Shown: positions 8,398-15,836 of the stretch, one piece after another
Position numbering within the stretch: the first letter of the stretch is position 1
Layout: each line of letters opens with the position of its first letter
Assembly: GCF_910580175.1 (NCBI RefSeq)
Contig: NZ_CAJTXD010000002.1
Location: 124,001-188,000 of the forward strand
DNA from: an uncultured Alistipes sp.
GTDB lineage: Bacteria; Bacteroidota; Bacteroidia; Bacteroidales; Rikenellaceae
Reading direction: 5' to 3'
DNA: 64,000 nt
Notes under the pieces: generated by a model
The model's database searches: none
What the model was told of the DNA's origin: nothing
Seen by the model: only the letters and a program-made list of their open reading frames with translations
Translations under genes and position numbers: made by a program

Positions 8398-9428
8398 CAC
8401 TTTCCGCCGAGCATGTCGGACGTTTGCGGGAGTTGCTGGCGCAGCCCCGGCAGCGGTTCGTGATCGTCGCCCATACCAATCCCGACGGCGACGCCGTGGG
8501 TTCGTCGCTGGCCTGGGCCGAGGTGTTGCGCGGCATGGGGCACGAGGTAACGTGCATCGTGCCCAATAAATATCCCTATTTTCTCGACTGGATGCCGGGC
8601 ATCGAGCGGATCATCGTCTTCAAGAACGACGCCGAGGGTGCGGCCGCGCGGGCCATCGGGCAGGCCGACGCCATCTTCTGTCTCGATTTCAACGCCGTTT
8701 CGCGCCTGGAGATACTCCGCGACACCATCGCTGCCAACACTACGGCACGCCGCATCCTGATCGACCACCATCTGTCGCCCGACGAGGGTTTCGACTTGTC
8801 GTTTTCCTATCCCGACGCGTCGAGTACGTGTTACATCGTCTTCTGTCTCATCGAGACGCTTTTCGGTGTCGGGTCCATTTCGCTTCCGATGGCCGAGGTG
8901 CTCTACGTGGGCATGATGACCGACACGGGCAACTTCGCCTTTTCGTCGCTCACGCCCGGGTTGTTCCGGGCCGTCGCGGCGCTCGTCGAGCGCGGAATCC
9001 ACATCCCGACCATCCACAACAACGTCTACAATGCCTATACCGAGGGGCGCGCCCGTCTGTTCGGCTATGCCATCGACCGCAAGATGCAGCTCATCGAGAA
9101 CGGCACGGTGGCTTACATGTCGTTGATGGAGCACGAGATGCGGCGTTTCCAGTTTCAGCAGGGCGACAGCGAAGGATTCGTCAACTATGCCTTGACCATC
9201 AAGAAGATGAAGATGTCGGCCATGTTCCTGGCCCACCGCAAGTTCATCCGCGTTTCGTTGCGTTCTCGCGGCGACGTCGACGTCAATCTCTTCGCCCGCA
9301 AATATTTCAACGGCGGCGGCCATAAGAACGCCGCCGGCGGCAAGTCGTTTCTCTCCATGCAGGAGACCATCGACCATTATATCCGTTCCGTGCGCGAGTT
9401 CGCCGAGGAGGGCGGTTTGGGAGCATAG
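8394..9428 (+). CDS. nrnA: DHH-family phosphoesterase, NrnA-like nanoRNase/pAp phosphatase
   Basis: Predicted manganese-dependent enzyme that degrades very short RNAs and/or dephosphorylates 3'-phosphoadenosine 5'-phosphate. DHH motifs are complete: His27, Asp31 and Asp33 in AHTNPDGDAVGSSLAW, Asp98 in CLDFN, DHH at 124-126, and the motif GMMTDTGNFAFS. The C-terminal DHHA1 substrate domain ends with GGGHKNAAGG. The length of 344 residues is close to Bacillus NrnA. Its start codon overlaps the DUF5606 stop. Whether it favours pAp, oligoribonucleotides or a cyclic-dinucleotide product cannot be read from sequence alone. Confidence 0.88.
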   Translation: MTLSAEHVGRLRELLAQPRQRFVIVAHTNPDGDAVGSSLAWAEVLRGMGHEVTCIVPNKYPYFLDWMPGIERIIVFKNDAEGAAARAIGQADAIFCLDFNAVSRLEILRDTIAANTTARRILIDHHLSPDEGFDLSFSYPDASSTCYIVFCLIETLFGVGSISLPMAEVLYVGMMTDTGNFAFSSLTPGLFRAVAALVERGIHIPTIHNNVYNAYTEGRARLFGYAIDRKMQLIENGTVAYMSLMEHEMRRFQFQQGDSEGFVNYALTIKKMKMSAMFLAHRKFIRVSLRSRGDVDVNLFARKYFNGGGHKNAAGGKSFLSMQETIDHYIRSVREFAEEGGLGA

Positions 9429-9466
9429 AGGCGAGGGGCGCGCAGTTCCGCTCGGATTTTAATTTT

Positions 9467-10405
9467 TTGGTTTTCGTGGATTTCAGACTCAATGTTTTTT
9501 GGCTTCGGGCCGGTTTCGGATTGCTTTTCGGAGCTTCCTTTTTCTTGTCGCCCGCCGTGGCGCTTTTCGTCGGCATCTTTTTCGCTTTGACGCTCGGCAA
9601 CCCCTTTCCGCAGTTCAGCAAAACCTTGTCCCGGCAGATGTTGCAGTATTGCGTCGTCGGACTGGGATTCGGTATGAATTTCCACGATTCCTTGGCTGCC
9701 GGGCGCGATGGCATGCTTTTCACGATCGTCTCGGTCGTCGTCGTCATGTTCGCCGGGGTTTTGTTGGGCCGGGTTTTGCGGGTCGGACAGAAAAGCGCTT
9801 ATCTGATTTCGGCCGGCACGGCCATTTGCGGCGGCAGCGCCATCGCCGCCGTGGCGCCCGTCATCGATGCCGACGAGAACGAAACCTCCCTTTCTCTGGC
9901 TACGATCTTCGTCTTGAATGCCTTGGCGTTGTTCCTTTTTCCGGCAGTGGGGCGTTGGATCGGCTTGTCGCAGACCGATTTCGGCACTTGGGCCGCCATC
10001 GCCATCCACGACACTTCGTCGGTCGTCGGCGCCGGTGCCGCCTACGGGCAGGAGGCCTTGCAGGTCGCCACGACCGTGAAGCTCACGCGCGCCTTGTGGA
10101 TCATCCCGTTGTCGCTCTTTTCGATGGTCGTCTTCCGGCAGAAAGGCGTCAAGATTCGTATTCCCTGGTTCATCGGCTGGTTCATCGCCGCCATGCTCAT
10201 CAACACCTATGTCGACTTGCCGCAGGCGTTGACCCGCAGCATTTCGTGGTTGTCGCATGCCGGTCTTTCCGCCACGCTGTTCCTCATCGGCGGCGGTTTG
10301 TCGCTCGGAGTGATCCGTCAGGTCGGGGTCAAGCCATTGGTGTTGGGCGTGTTGCTTTGGGCCGTCATTTCGGTGCTTTCGCTTGCCGTAATCTGGGTTG
10401 CGTAG
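9467..10405 (+). CDS. YeiH/UPF0324-type membrane protein (putative sulfate exporter family)
   Basis: Integral membrane protein with about ten hydrophobic segments over 312 residues. The family signature GTAICGGSAIAAVAPVI (about residue 117) and the AIAIHDTSSVVGAGAAYG segment identify UPF0324, proteins often named putative sulfate exporters without firm proof. No ATG lies near the N-terminus: the candidates are TTG at 9467 (given here) and GTG at 9476, so the exact start is uncertain. It follows nrnA by 38 bp and overlaps the convergent GNAT gene by 41 bp. The transported substrate is unknown. Confidence 0.82.
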   Translation: MVFVDFRLNVFWLRAGFGLLFGASFFLSPAVALFVGIFFALTLGNPFPQFSKTLSRQMLQYCVVGLGFGMNFHDSLAAGRDGMLFTIVSVVVVMFAGVLLGRVLRVGQKSAYLISAGTAICGGSAIAAVAPVIDADENETSLSLATIFVLNALALFLFPAVGRWIGLSQTDFGTWAAIAIHDTSSVVGAGAAYGQEALQVATTVKLTRALWIIPLSLFSMVVFRQKGVKIRIPWFIGWFIAAMLINTYVDLPQALTRSISWLSHAGLSATLFLIGGGLSLGVIRQVGVKPLVLGVLLWAVISVLSLAVIWVA

Positions 10406-10952
10406 GCGGAGTCTTCAGTTGCGAATAGCCCATTACCCGTTCCCTCACGAAGTCCGCGAATACGCGGACTTCGTCGTCTCCGAGCGCTTTCGGACTGCTC
10501 ATCAGTACCAGCCGGTGGGGTTCCGCAGGTTCGCCGTAGGAGGGATGAATGTAGGAGTGGGGGTTGGCTACGAAGCCGGCCCGTTCGTAGAAGCGCAGCC
10601 GCCGTACGGTCAGGGTGTCTTCGGGCGGTTCGATCTCCAGAATGACCCGCCGGTTGCGGCAAAATGTTTCCAGCACTTCCGAGCCGATGTTCCGTGCGCG
10701 CATTGCCGGCGAAAGGGCCAGGTGTTCTATGTAATGGAATTCGGGGTGTTCCCAATAGAAAACAAGGCCCGCGATCTTGTCGTTCAGCCAGATTCCTTCG
10801 GCCCGGAATGCCGGGTCGGCCAGCGCGGCCGCCTGGGTCGCGTCGTCGCGCCGTTCCCTGCGGGGAAAGGCTTCGCGGTAGATCGTCATCGCCTCGGCCC
10901 AGCCTTCGTCGGCCGGCGAGCGGAAAGGTCGGAGTTGCAGGTCGTGTGTCAT
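10365..10952 (-). CDS. GNAT family N-acetyltransferase
   Basis: Predicted acetyl-CoA-dependent acyltransferase, 195 residues from the ATG chosen. GNAT features: the beta4 strand region HYIEHLALSPAMRARNIGSE, whose RARNIGSE variant replaces the usual R/QxxGxG/A pyrophosphate loop, and the C-terminal RFYERAGFV segment typical of the fold. An in-frame TTG seven codons upstream lies inside a TATCTTG promoter-like sequence (10977-10971), so the later ATG is preferred. The acceptor (protein, amino acid or antibiotic) is not predictable. It is convergent with, and overlaps, the YeiH-type gene. Confidence 0.8.
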   Translation of the reverse strand: MTHDLQLRPFRSPADEGWAEAMTIYREAFPRRERRDDATQAAALADPAFRAEGIWLNDKIAGLVFYWEHPEFHYIEHLALSPAMRARNIGSEVLETFCRNRRVILEIEPPEDTLTVRRLRFYERAGFVANPHSYIHPSYGEPAEPHRLVLMSSPKALGDDEVRVFADFVRERVMGYSQLKTPPTQPRLRQAKAPK

Positions 10953-11078
10953 TGTGTTGTTGTTCGGCTGCAAGATAGTGTAAATTTTGGAGAATCCCCG
11001 AACCGTACCCTTTCCCGTTGTTCAAAACTTGTTCATTAAATTTCGTCCTTCGGCCGCGGCTTTCCCGTCGACTTTTGC

Positions 11079-11086
11079 TACTTTTG
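11079..11086 (+). promoter_or_regulatory. -7 box in front of the cobalamin riboswitch
   Basis: TACTTTTG matches TAnnTTTG and would place the transcription start within a few bases of the riboswitch P1 stem. No clear -33 TTTG is seen at the usual distance. Confidence 0.55.
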
Positions 11087-11089
11087 TTT

Positions 11090-11266
11090 CCGGCAAGGTT
11101 CTCCGCCGGCGGCTGCCGGTACGAGATCAAAAGGGAACGCCTGTGCGAATCAGGGACTATTCCCGTAGCTGTGAGTTCTCTTGTGTGCTGCACATTCTTT
11201 GGCCACTGTCTCTGCGGGGACGGGAAGGCGTGCAGTCAGAACGAGTCAGAAGACCTGCCTTGCCGG
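11090..11266 (+). promoter_or_regulatory. Cobalamin (B12) riboswitch aptamer
   Basis: Conserved blocks of the adenosylcobalamin aptamer occur in order: AAAGGGAACGCCTGTGCGAA (P3/L4 region), CCCGTAGCTGTGAG (variant of CCCGCAACTGTGA), GGCCACTG, GGGAAGGCG and the B12 box GAGTCAGAAGACCTGCC. The ends close as a 9-bp P1 stem, 11090-11098 with 11258-11266. It precedes nrdDG in the same direction, so B12 is predicted to repress the B12-independent class III ribonucleotide reductase, as known for B12 regulons in organisms that also have class II enzymes. Confidence 0.93.
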
Positions 11267-11315
11267 CTGGCGCCGCCGTCCTCGGGATAAAGGAGGCGGG
11301 CCGGACGTGATTTTA
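11263..11315 (+). promoter_or_regulatory. Candidate riboswitch expression platform hairpin
   Basis: CCGGC (11263-11267) plus CCGCC (11273-11277) can pair with GGCGG (11295-11299) plus GCCGG (11300-11304), followed a few bases on by ATTTTA. The first arm overlaps the 3' strand of aptamer P1, so the aptamer and this hairpin are partly mutually exclusive. The T-run is short, so termination is inferred, not shown. Confidence 0.5.
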
Positions 11316-11551
11316 CTGAAACATACCGGGCGTTTTCGATAAGCCGGACATGAGGTCGCGTTCGCTTGAACTGTGCCGGGCGAGAACGCCTGCCGGGGAG
11401 GCGTGATGCCTTTGCAGGGTGCGATGCGCCATCGGCCACGCGCGCGGGCCGCAGTTCCTCTCGCGGCGATCCGCTTTGAGGAGGCATCCGGTTCTTGATC
11501 GGGTCGCAGGCCGCGTTTGCGCAGAAAAAGGAGAATATAAATTATATAGTT
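11305..11551 (+). other. Long untranslated segment between riboswitch and nrdD
   Basis: About 247 bp with no convincing gene. An 18-codon frame (ATG at 11350) has no coding support. Several short GC-rich inverted repeats occur. The last 30 bp turn A/T-rich (GAGAATATAAATTATATAG) just before the nrdD ATG, typical of a Bacteroidota translation-start region. Confidence 0.4.
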
Positions 11552-13645
11552 ATGGGAATTTCCGAACTCACTATCATCAAGCGCGACGGGAAACGCGAGG
11601 CGTTTTCGGTCGAGAAGATCAAACGAGCCGTGCGCAAGGCTTTCCTCGCCGTCGGCGGTTATGCCACCGACGACGATCTGACGGCTGTCTTGAGCCGCGT
11701 CCATGTTTCCGACGGCATGTCCGTCGAGGAGATCCAGAACCAGGTGGAGGTGGCTTTGATGGCCGAGCGCTGTTTCGCCGTGGCCAAGAGCTACATCCTC
11801 TACCGGCAGAAGCATACCGAGGATCGGGAGACGCGCGAGAAGCTCGATTTCCTCACTTCTTACTGCGATGCTTCGAATCCCGCCACCGGATCGAAGTACG
11901 ACGCCAATGCCAACGTCGAGAACAAGAACATCGCCACCCTCATCGGCGAGCTTCCCAAGCAGAACTTCATCCGGCTCAACCGGCGTCTGTTGACCGACCG
12001 CATCAAGGAGATGTACGGCAAGGAGTTGGCCGACAAGTACCTGCATTTGTTGAACAACCACTTCATCTACAAGAACGACGAAACGTCGATGGCCAACTAC
12101 TGCGCTTCGATCACGATGTATCCGTGGCTTTTGAACGGCACCCTCTCCGTGGGCGGCAATTCCACGCGGCCGACCAACCTCAAGTCGTTCTGCGGCGGCT
12201 TCGTCAACATGGTCTTCATCGTCTCGTCGATGCTTTCCGGGGCCTGCGCCACGCCCGAGTTCCTCATGTACATGAACTACTTCATCCAGCAGGAGTACGG
12301 CGAGGACTACTATCTGCATGCCGACGAGGTGGTCGACCTTTCGAAGAAGCGCCGCACCATCGACAAGATCATTACCGATTGTTTCGAGCAGATCGTCTAC
12401 TCGATCAACCAGCCTACCGGTGCGCGCAACTTCCAGGCCGTGTTCTGGAACGTCGCTTATTATGATCGTTATTATTTCGAATCGTTGTTCGGCGAGTTCG
12501 TCTTCCCCGACGGGTCGAAGCCCCATTGGGAGTCGTTGTCGTGGTTGCAGAAGCGCTTCATGACCTGGTTCAACCGCGAGCGCACCAAGACCGTCCTGAC
12601 CTTCCCCGTCGAGACCATGGCTTTGCTGACCAAGGACGGCGACGCGATGGACAAGGAGTGGGGCGACTTCACGGCCAAGATGTACTCCGAGGGGCATTCG
12701 TTCTTTACCTACATCAGCGACAACGCCGATTCCCTTTCGTCGTGCTGCCGCCTGCGCAACGAGATTCAGGACAATGGCTTCAGCTATACGCTCGGGGCCG
12801 GCGGCGTCTCCACCGGATCGAAAAGCGTCTTGACGCTCAACCTCAACCGCTGCATCCAGCACGCTGTCAAGAACGGCATGCACTACCTCGCCTTTCTCGA
12901 AGAGGTCGTCGATCTGGTGCACAAGGTGCAGACGGCCTACAACGAAAATCTCAAGGGGTTGCAGTCCAAGGGCATGCTGCCGCTCTTCGATGCCGGTTAC
13001 ATCAATCTTTCGCGGCAGTATCTTACCATCGGCGTCAACGGGTTGGTCGAGGCGGCCGAGTTCCTCGGGCTGCGCATCGACGACAACGACGATTATGCCG
13101 CCTTCGTCCAGGAGGTGCTGGGTCTCGTCGAGCGCTACAACAAGAAGTATCGTTCCAAGGAGTTGATGTTCAATTGCGAGATGATCCCCGCCGAAAATGT
13201 CGGCGTCAAGCACGCCAAGTGGGATCGCGAGGACGGGTACGCCGTGCCGCGCGACTGCTACAACTCCTATTTCTACGTTGTCGAGGACGAGTCGTTGAAT
13301 ATCATCGACAAGTTCCGTCTCCACGGACGCCGTTACATCGAGCATCTGACCGGCGGGTCGGCGCTCCACATGAACCTCGAAGAGCACCTTTCGCAGGAGC
13401 AGTACCGCCACCTGTTGCGCGTGGCTGCGGCCGAGGGATGCAACTATTTCACGTTCAACATTCCCAACACGGTCTGCAACAAGTGCGGCCATATCGACAA
13501 ACGCTATCTGAAGGAGTGTCCCGAGTGCCACGGCAGCGACCTCGACTATCTGACTCGTGTGATCGGCTACATGAAGCGCGTGTCGAACTTCTCCGTGCCG
13601 CGTCAGCAGGAGGCCGCACGCAGGTTCTACGCCAAGGCCGAGTAG
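11552..13645 (+). CDS. nrdD: Anaerobic (class III) ribonucleoside-triphosphate reductase
   Basis: Glycyl-radical enzyme that reduces ribonucleoside triphosphates to deoxyribonucleotides without oxygen. The N-terminal ATP-cone (IIKRDGKREAFSVEKIKRAVR) provides allosteric control. The C-terminus has the zinc site CNKCGH...CPECHG and the glycyl-radical loop RVIGYMKR. The length of 697 residues is normal. The ATG at 11552 is chosen because it begins at the ATP-cone; the upstream in-frame ATG at 11495 adds an unrelated low-complexity tail. nrdG follows after 5 bp. An upstream cobalamin riboswitch implies repression when B12 is plentiful. Confidence 0.96.
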   Translation: MGISELTIIKRDGKREAFSVEKIKRAVRKAFLAVGGYATDDDLTAVLSRVHVSDGMSVEEIQNQVEVALMAERCFAVAKSYILYRQKHTEDRETREKLDFLTSYCDASNPATGSKYDANANVENKNIATLIGELPKQNFIRLNRRLLTDRIKEMYGKELADKYLHLLNNHFIYKNDETSMANYCASITMYPWLLNGTLSVGGNSTRPTNLKSFCGGFVNMVFIVSSMLSGACATPEFLMYMNYFIQQEYGEDYYLHADEVVDLSKKRRTIDKIITDCFEQIVYSINQPTGARNFQAVFWNVAYYDRYYFESLFGEFVFPDGSKPHWESLSWLQKRFMTWFNRERTKTVLTFPVETMALLTKDGDAMDKEWGDFTAKMYSEGHSFFTYISDNADSLSSCCRLRNEIQDNGFSYTLGAGGVSTGSKSVLTLNLNRCIQHAVKNGMHYLAFLEEVVDLVHKVQTAYNENLKGLQSKGMLPLFDAGYINLSRQYLTIGVNGLVEAAEFLGLRIDDNDDYAAFVQEVLGLVERYNKKYRSKELMFNCEMIPAENVGVKHAKWDREDGYAVPRDCYNSYFYVVEDESLNIIDKFRLHGRRYIEHLTGGSALHMNLEEHLSQEQYRHLLRVAAAEGCNYFTFNIPNTVCNKCGHIDKRYLKECPECHGSDLDYLTRVIGYMKRVSNFSVPRQQEAARRFYAKAE

Positions 13646-13650
13646 GCGCC

Positions 13651-14115
13651 ATGTTGAGGTTCCATAATTTCGACGTCGTTTTCGCCGAGATCCCCGGCGA
13701 GACGACGTTGGCGGTCAATCTTACCGGGTGCCCCAATCGCTGTCCCGGCTGCCACAGCCCCCATTTGCAGGGCAGCGGGGGCGAGGTGCTCGACGACGAT
13801 GCGCTGCGGAGACTGCTCGACCGTTACGGGCGTTCGGTTACATGCGTCTGCTTCATGGGTGGCGACGGCGAACCCGCCGAGGTCGCCCGGCTGGCCGGCG
13901 TCGTGCGGCGGACGGTGCCGCAGCTGCGTGTGGGGTGGTATTCGGGCCGGGCGGAGTTCCCGGCCGGCCTGGCGGTGCGGACGTTCGACTACATCAAGCT
14001 GGGGCCTTGGATCGAGGCCCGAGGGCCGCTCTCGTCGCCCTCGACCAACCAGCGTTTCTACCGCGTGGCGCCCGACGGCACGATGGTGGAGATTACGGCG
14101 CTTTTCCGGCGTTGA
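13651..14115 (+). CDS. nrdG: Anaerobic ribonucleotide reductase activating enzyme
   Basis: Radical-SAM activase that installs the glycyl radical on NrdD. The iron-sulfur ligands are Cys27, Cys31 and Cys34 in GCPNRCPGC (CX3CX2C), and the FMGGDGE segment is the SAM-binding GGE-type motif. The protein is 154 residues, compact as usual for NrdG. It lies 5 bp behind nrdD and must share its riboswitch-controlled transcript. Start at the ATG directly after the nrdD stop. Confidence 0.95.
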   Translation: MLRFHNFDVVFAEIPGETTLAVNLTGCPNRCPGCHSPHLQGSGGEVLDDDALRRLLDRYGRSVTCVCFMGGDGEPAEVARLAGVVRRTVPQLRVGWYSGRAEFPAGLAVRTFDYIKLGPWIEARGPLSSPSTNQRFYRVAPDGTMVEITALFRR

Positions 14116-14157
14116 TCGCGGCGGAGGATCGCAGGCGGTGCGACGGAGGATAGGCCT

Positions 14158-14184
14158 CTGCGGGCCGGGCTTCGCCCCGCGCAG
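14158..14184 (+). terminator. GC-rich hairpin after nrdG
   Basis: CTGCG (14158-14162) pairs with CGCAG (14180-14184), with an imperfect inner CGGGC/GCCCCG stem. There is no T-run, so it may stop or protect the nrdDG transcript only weakly. The surrounding 14116-14298 stretch shows no gene. Confidence 0.35.
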
Positions 14185-14298
14185 GTCCGCAAACGTGGTT
14201 CGGCAGGCTGCATCCGCAGGGGATTATTGCAGAAACGGCTGGAAAATCGGCTTGCGGAAGCGTTTTGCGGAGGAACATCGATTTTTTCGTCTCGAAAG

Positions 14299-14330
14299 GT
14301 TGCGTATTCGTCCTTAAAGTCGTACCTTTG
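14299..14330 (+). promoter_or_regulatory. Promoter of the pyrimidine block
   Basis: GTTG (14299-14302), 20 bp, TACCTTTG (14323-14330): exact -7 box and a TTG at -33. The predicted start, near 14336, is about 14 nt before the leader ORF. Confidence 0.75.
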
Positions 14331-14349
14331 TACCCGATTGCAAGCCCCG

Positions 14350-14457
14350 ATGAATCGCAAACCTCACATAGCGCCGAACGTTGTGTCCCGAAAGCGGGAC
14401 TGCCGGTCGGGCTTCGGGTCTGTCGACGGGGCGGCATTGTTGGCTTTAATAGGGTAA
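14350..14457 (+). CDS. Candidate 35-residue leader peptide of the pyr attenuator
   Basis: ATG to TAA frame of 35 residues beginning MNRKPHIAPNVV and ending ALLALIG. It begins about 14 nt after the predicted transcription start and its stop codon (14455-14457) lies in the 5' arm of the terminator hairpin. The last codons run through a T-rich stretch (TTGTTGGCTTTAAT). The arrangement copies the E. coli pyrBI leader, where coupled translation prevents termination when UTP is low. Codon use gives no independent support; the case rests on position. Confidence 0.5.
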   Translation: MNRKPHIAPNVVSRKRDCRSGFGSVDGAALLALIG

Positions 14458-14481
14458 CCGGTACGGTTGCCCTATTTTTTT
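14449..14481 (+). terminator. Intrinsic terminator/attenuator before pyrC
   Basis: ATAGGGTAACCG (14449-14460) pairs with CGGTTGCCCTAT (14464-14475), a 12-bp stem with one T-G wobble and a 3-nt loop, and runs into seven T. It lies downstream of the pyr promoter and 53 bp before the pyrC ATG, so it must act as an attenuator, not just an end signal for nrdDG. Upstream, GTCCCG/CGGGAC (14385-14400) forms another small stem. Confidence 0.85.
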
Positions 14482-14534
14482 GATGTTTGCCCGCGCAGGG
14501 TGTTGCAGACAGATGATTTTTTGATTCGGTGCCA

Positions 14535-15812
14535 ATGAGAACAAGGTATGTGAATGCGCAGGTGTTCCGCGACGGAAAGTTCGCGGAGGGAGTGTTGCTC
14601 GTCGACCGGGAGAGCGGCCGTTTCGTTGCCGATGCTTCCGCCGCCGGCACGGCCGACCGCACCGTCGATCTGAAGGGATTGCACGTCGTGCCCGGATTGG
14701 TCGATGTGCATGTCCATCTGCGCGAACCGGGCTTCCCGCATAAGGAGACCATCGCCACAGGTACCTCCGCCGCCGCGCGCGGCGGTTATACGACCGTTTC
14801 TTCGATGCCTAACCTCGATCCCGCGCCCGATACGCCCGAACACTTGCGGGTGCAGACCGACTTGATTCGCCGCGATGCCGTGGTGCGGGTTGTGCCCTAC
14901 GCTTCGATCACGGTCGGGCAGCGGGGCAGCGGCGAGTTGGTCGATTTCGCGGCGCTGGCTCCTTACGTCGTCGGGTTCTCCGACGACGGCCGCGGCGTGC
15001 AGTCGGCGGAGCTTATGGAAGAGGCCATGCGGCGGGCCGCGGCCGTCGGCAAACCGATCGTCGCCCATTGCGAGGTCGACGAATTGTTGCGCGGCGGTTA
15101 CATCCACGACGGCGATTATTGCCGCCAGCACGGCCACAAGGGCATCTGCTCCGAAAGCGAATGGCGGCAGGTGGAGCGCGACATCGCGCTGGCCGAAAAG
15201 ACCGGCTGCCAATATCATGTCTGCCATGTCTCTACGCGCGAGAGCGTCGAGCTGGTGCGGCAGGCCAAGGCCCGCGGCCTGCGCGTGAGTTGCGAGACGG
15301 CGCCGCACTATCTGCTGCTCTGCGACGAAGACTTGCGGGAGGAGGGGCGTTTCAAGATGAATCCGCCGCTGCGCAGCCGGGCCGACCGCGCGGCGTTGTT
15401 GGAGGGTGTCGCCGACGGCACGATCGAGGTCATCGCCACCGACCATGCGCCCCACACGGCCGAGGAGAAGAGCCGCGGCCTGGCCGGGAGCGCGATGGGC
15501 ATCGTGGGGCTGGAGTGCGCTTTCCCGCTGCTTTATAAATACATGGTGCTGCCCGGGGCCATTTCGCTGGAGCGGCTCGTGGAGTTGATGTCGGTCAACC
15601 CGCGGCGCATCTTCGGTCTCGGCGGCGGGTTGGAGCCGGGCGATGCGGCCGATTTCACGGTTTTCGACCTCGATGCGCAGTATAAGATCGACCCTGCGGC
15701 GTTCCGTTCCAAGGGGCGTGCGACGCCTTTCGCCGGGTGGCCCGTGCAGGGGAGGGCGGTTATGACGGTCGTGGGCGGGAAGTGCGTCTGCGGTGCGAAC
15801 GAAGAAGAATGA
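14535..15812 (+). CDS. pyrC: Dihydroorotase
   Basis: Third step of UMP synthesis, cyclising carbamoyl-aspartate to dihydroorotate. Amidohydrolase metal site: His59 and His61 in DVHVHLREPG, the HCEV and CHVSTRESVELV histidines, and Asp in IATDHAPH. The SCETAPHYLLL segment marks the type I (AllB-like) dihydroorotases. The length of 425 residues fits. An in-frame GTG two codons upstream is possible, but the ATG is preferred. It is the first structural gene after the attenuator and is followed by carA after 24 bp. Confidence 0.95.
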   Translation: MRTRYVNAQVFRDGKFAEGVLLVDRESGRFVADASAAGTADRTVDLKGLHVVPGLVDVHVHLREPGFPHKETIATGTSAAARGGYTTVSSMPNLDPAPDTPEHLRVQTDLIRRDAVVRVVPYASITVGQRGSGELVDFAALAPYVVGFSDDGRGVQSAELMEEAMRRAAAVGKPIVAHCEVDELLRGGYIHDGDYCRQHGHKGICSESEWRQVERDIALAEKTGCQYHVCHVSTRESVELVRQAKARGLRVSCETAPHYLLLCDEDLREEGRFKMNPPLRSRADRAALLEGVADGTIEVIATDHAPHTAEEKSRGLAGSAMGIVGLECAFPLLYKYMVLPGAISLERLVELMSVNPRRIFGLGGGLEPGDAADFTVFDLDAQYKIDPAAFRSKGRATPFAGWPVQGRAVMTVVGGKCVCGANEEE

Positions 15813-15836
15813 ATATTATAAGAGAATAGTTTTTCG

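Noticed and set aside
14449..14481. Reading the hairpin simply as the nrdDG terminator
   Set aside because: A consensus promoter (14299-14330) lies between nrdG and the hairpin, so any pyr transcript from it must pass through the hairpin.
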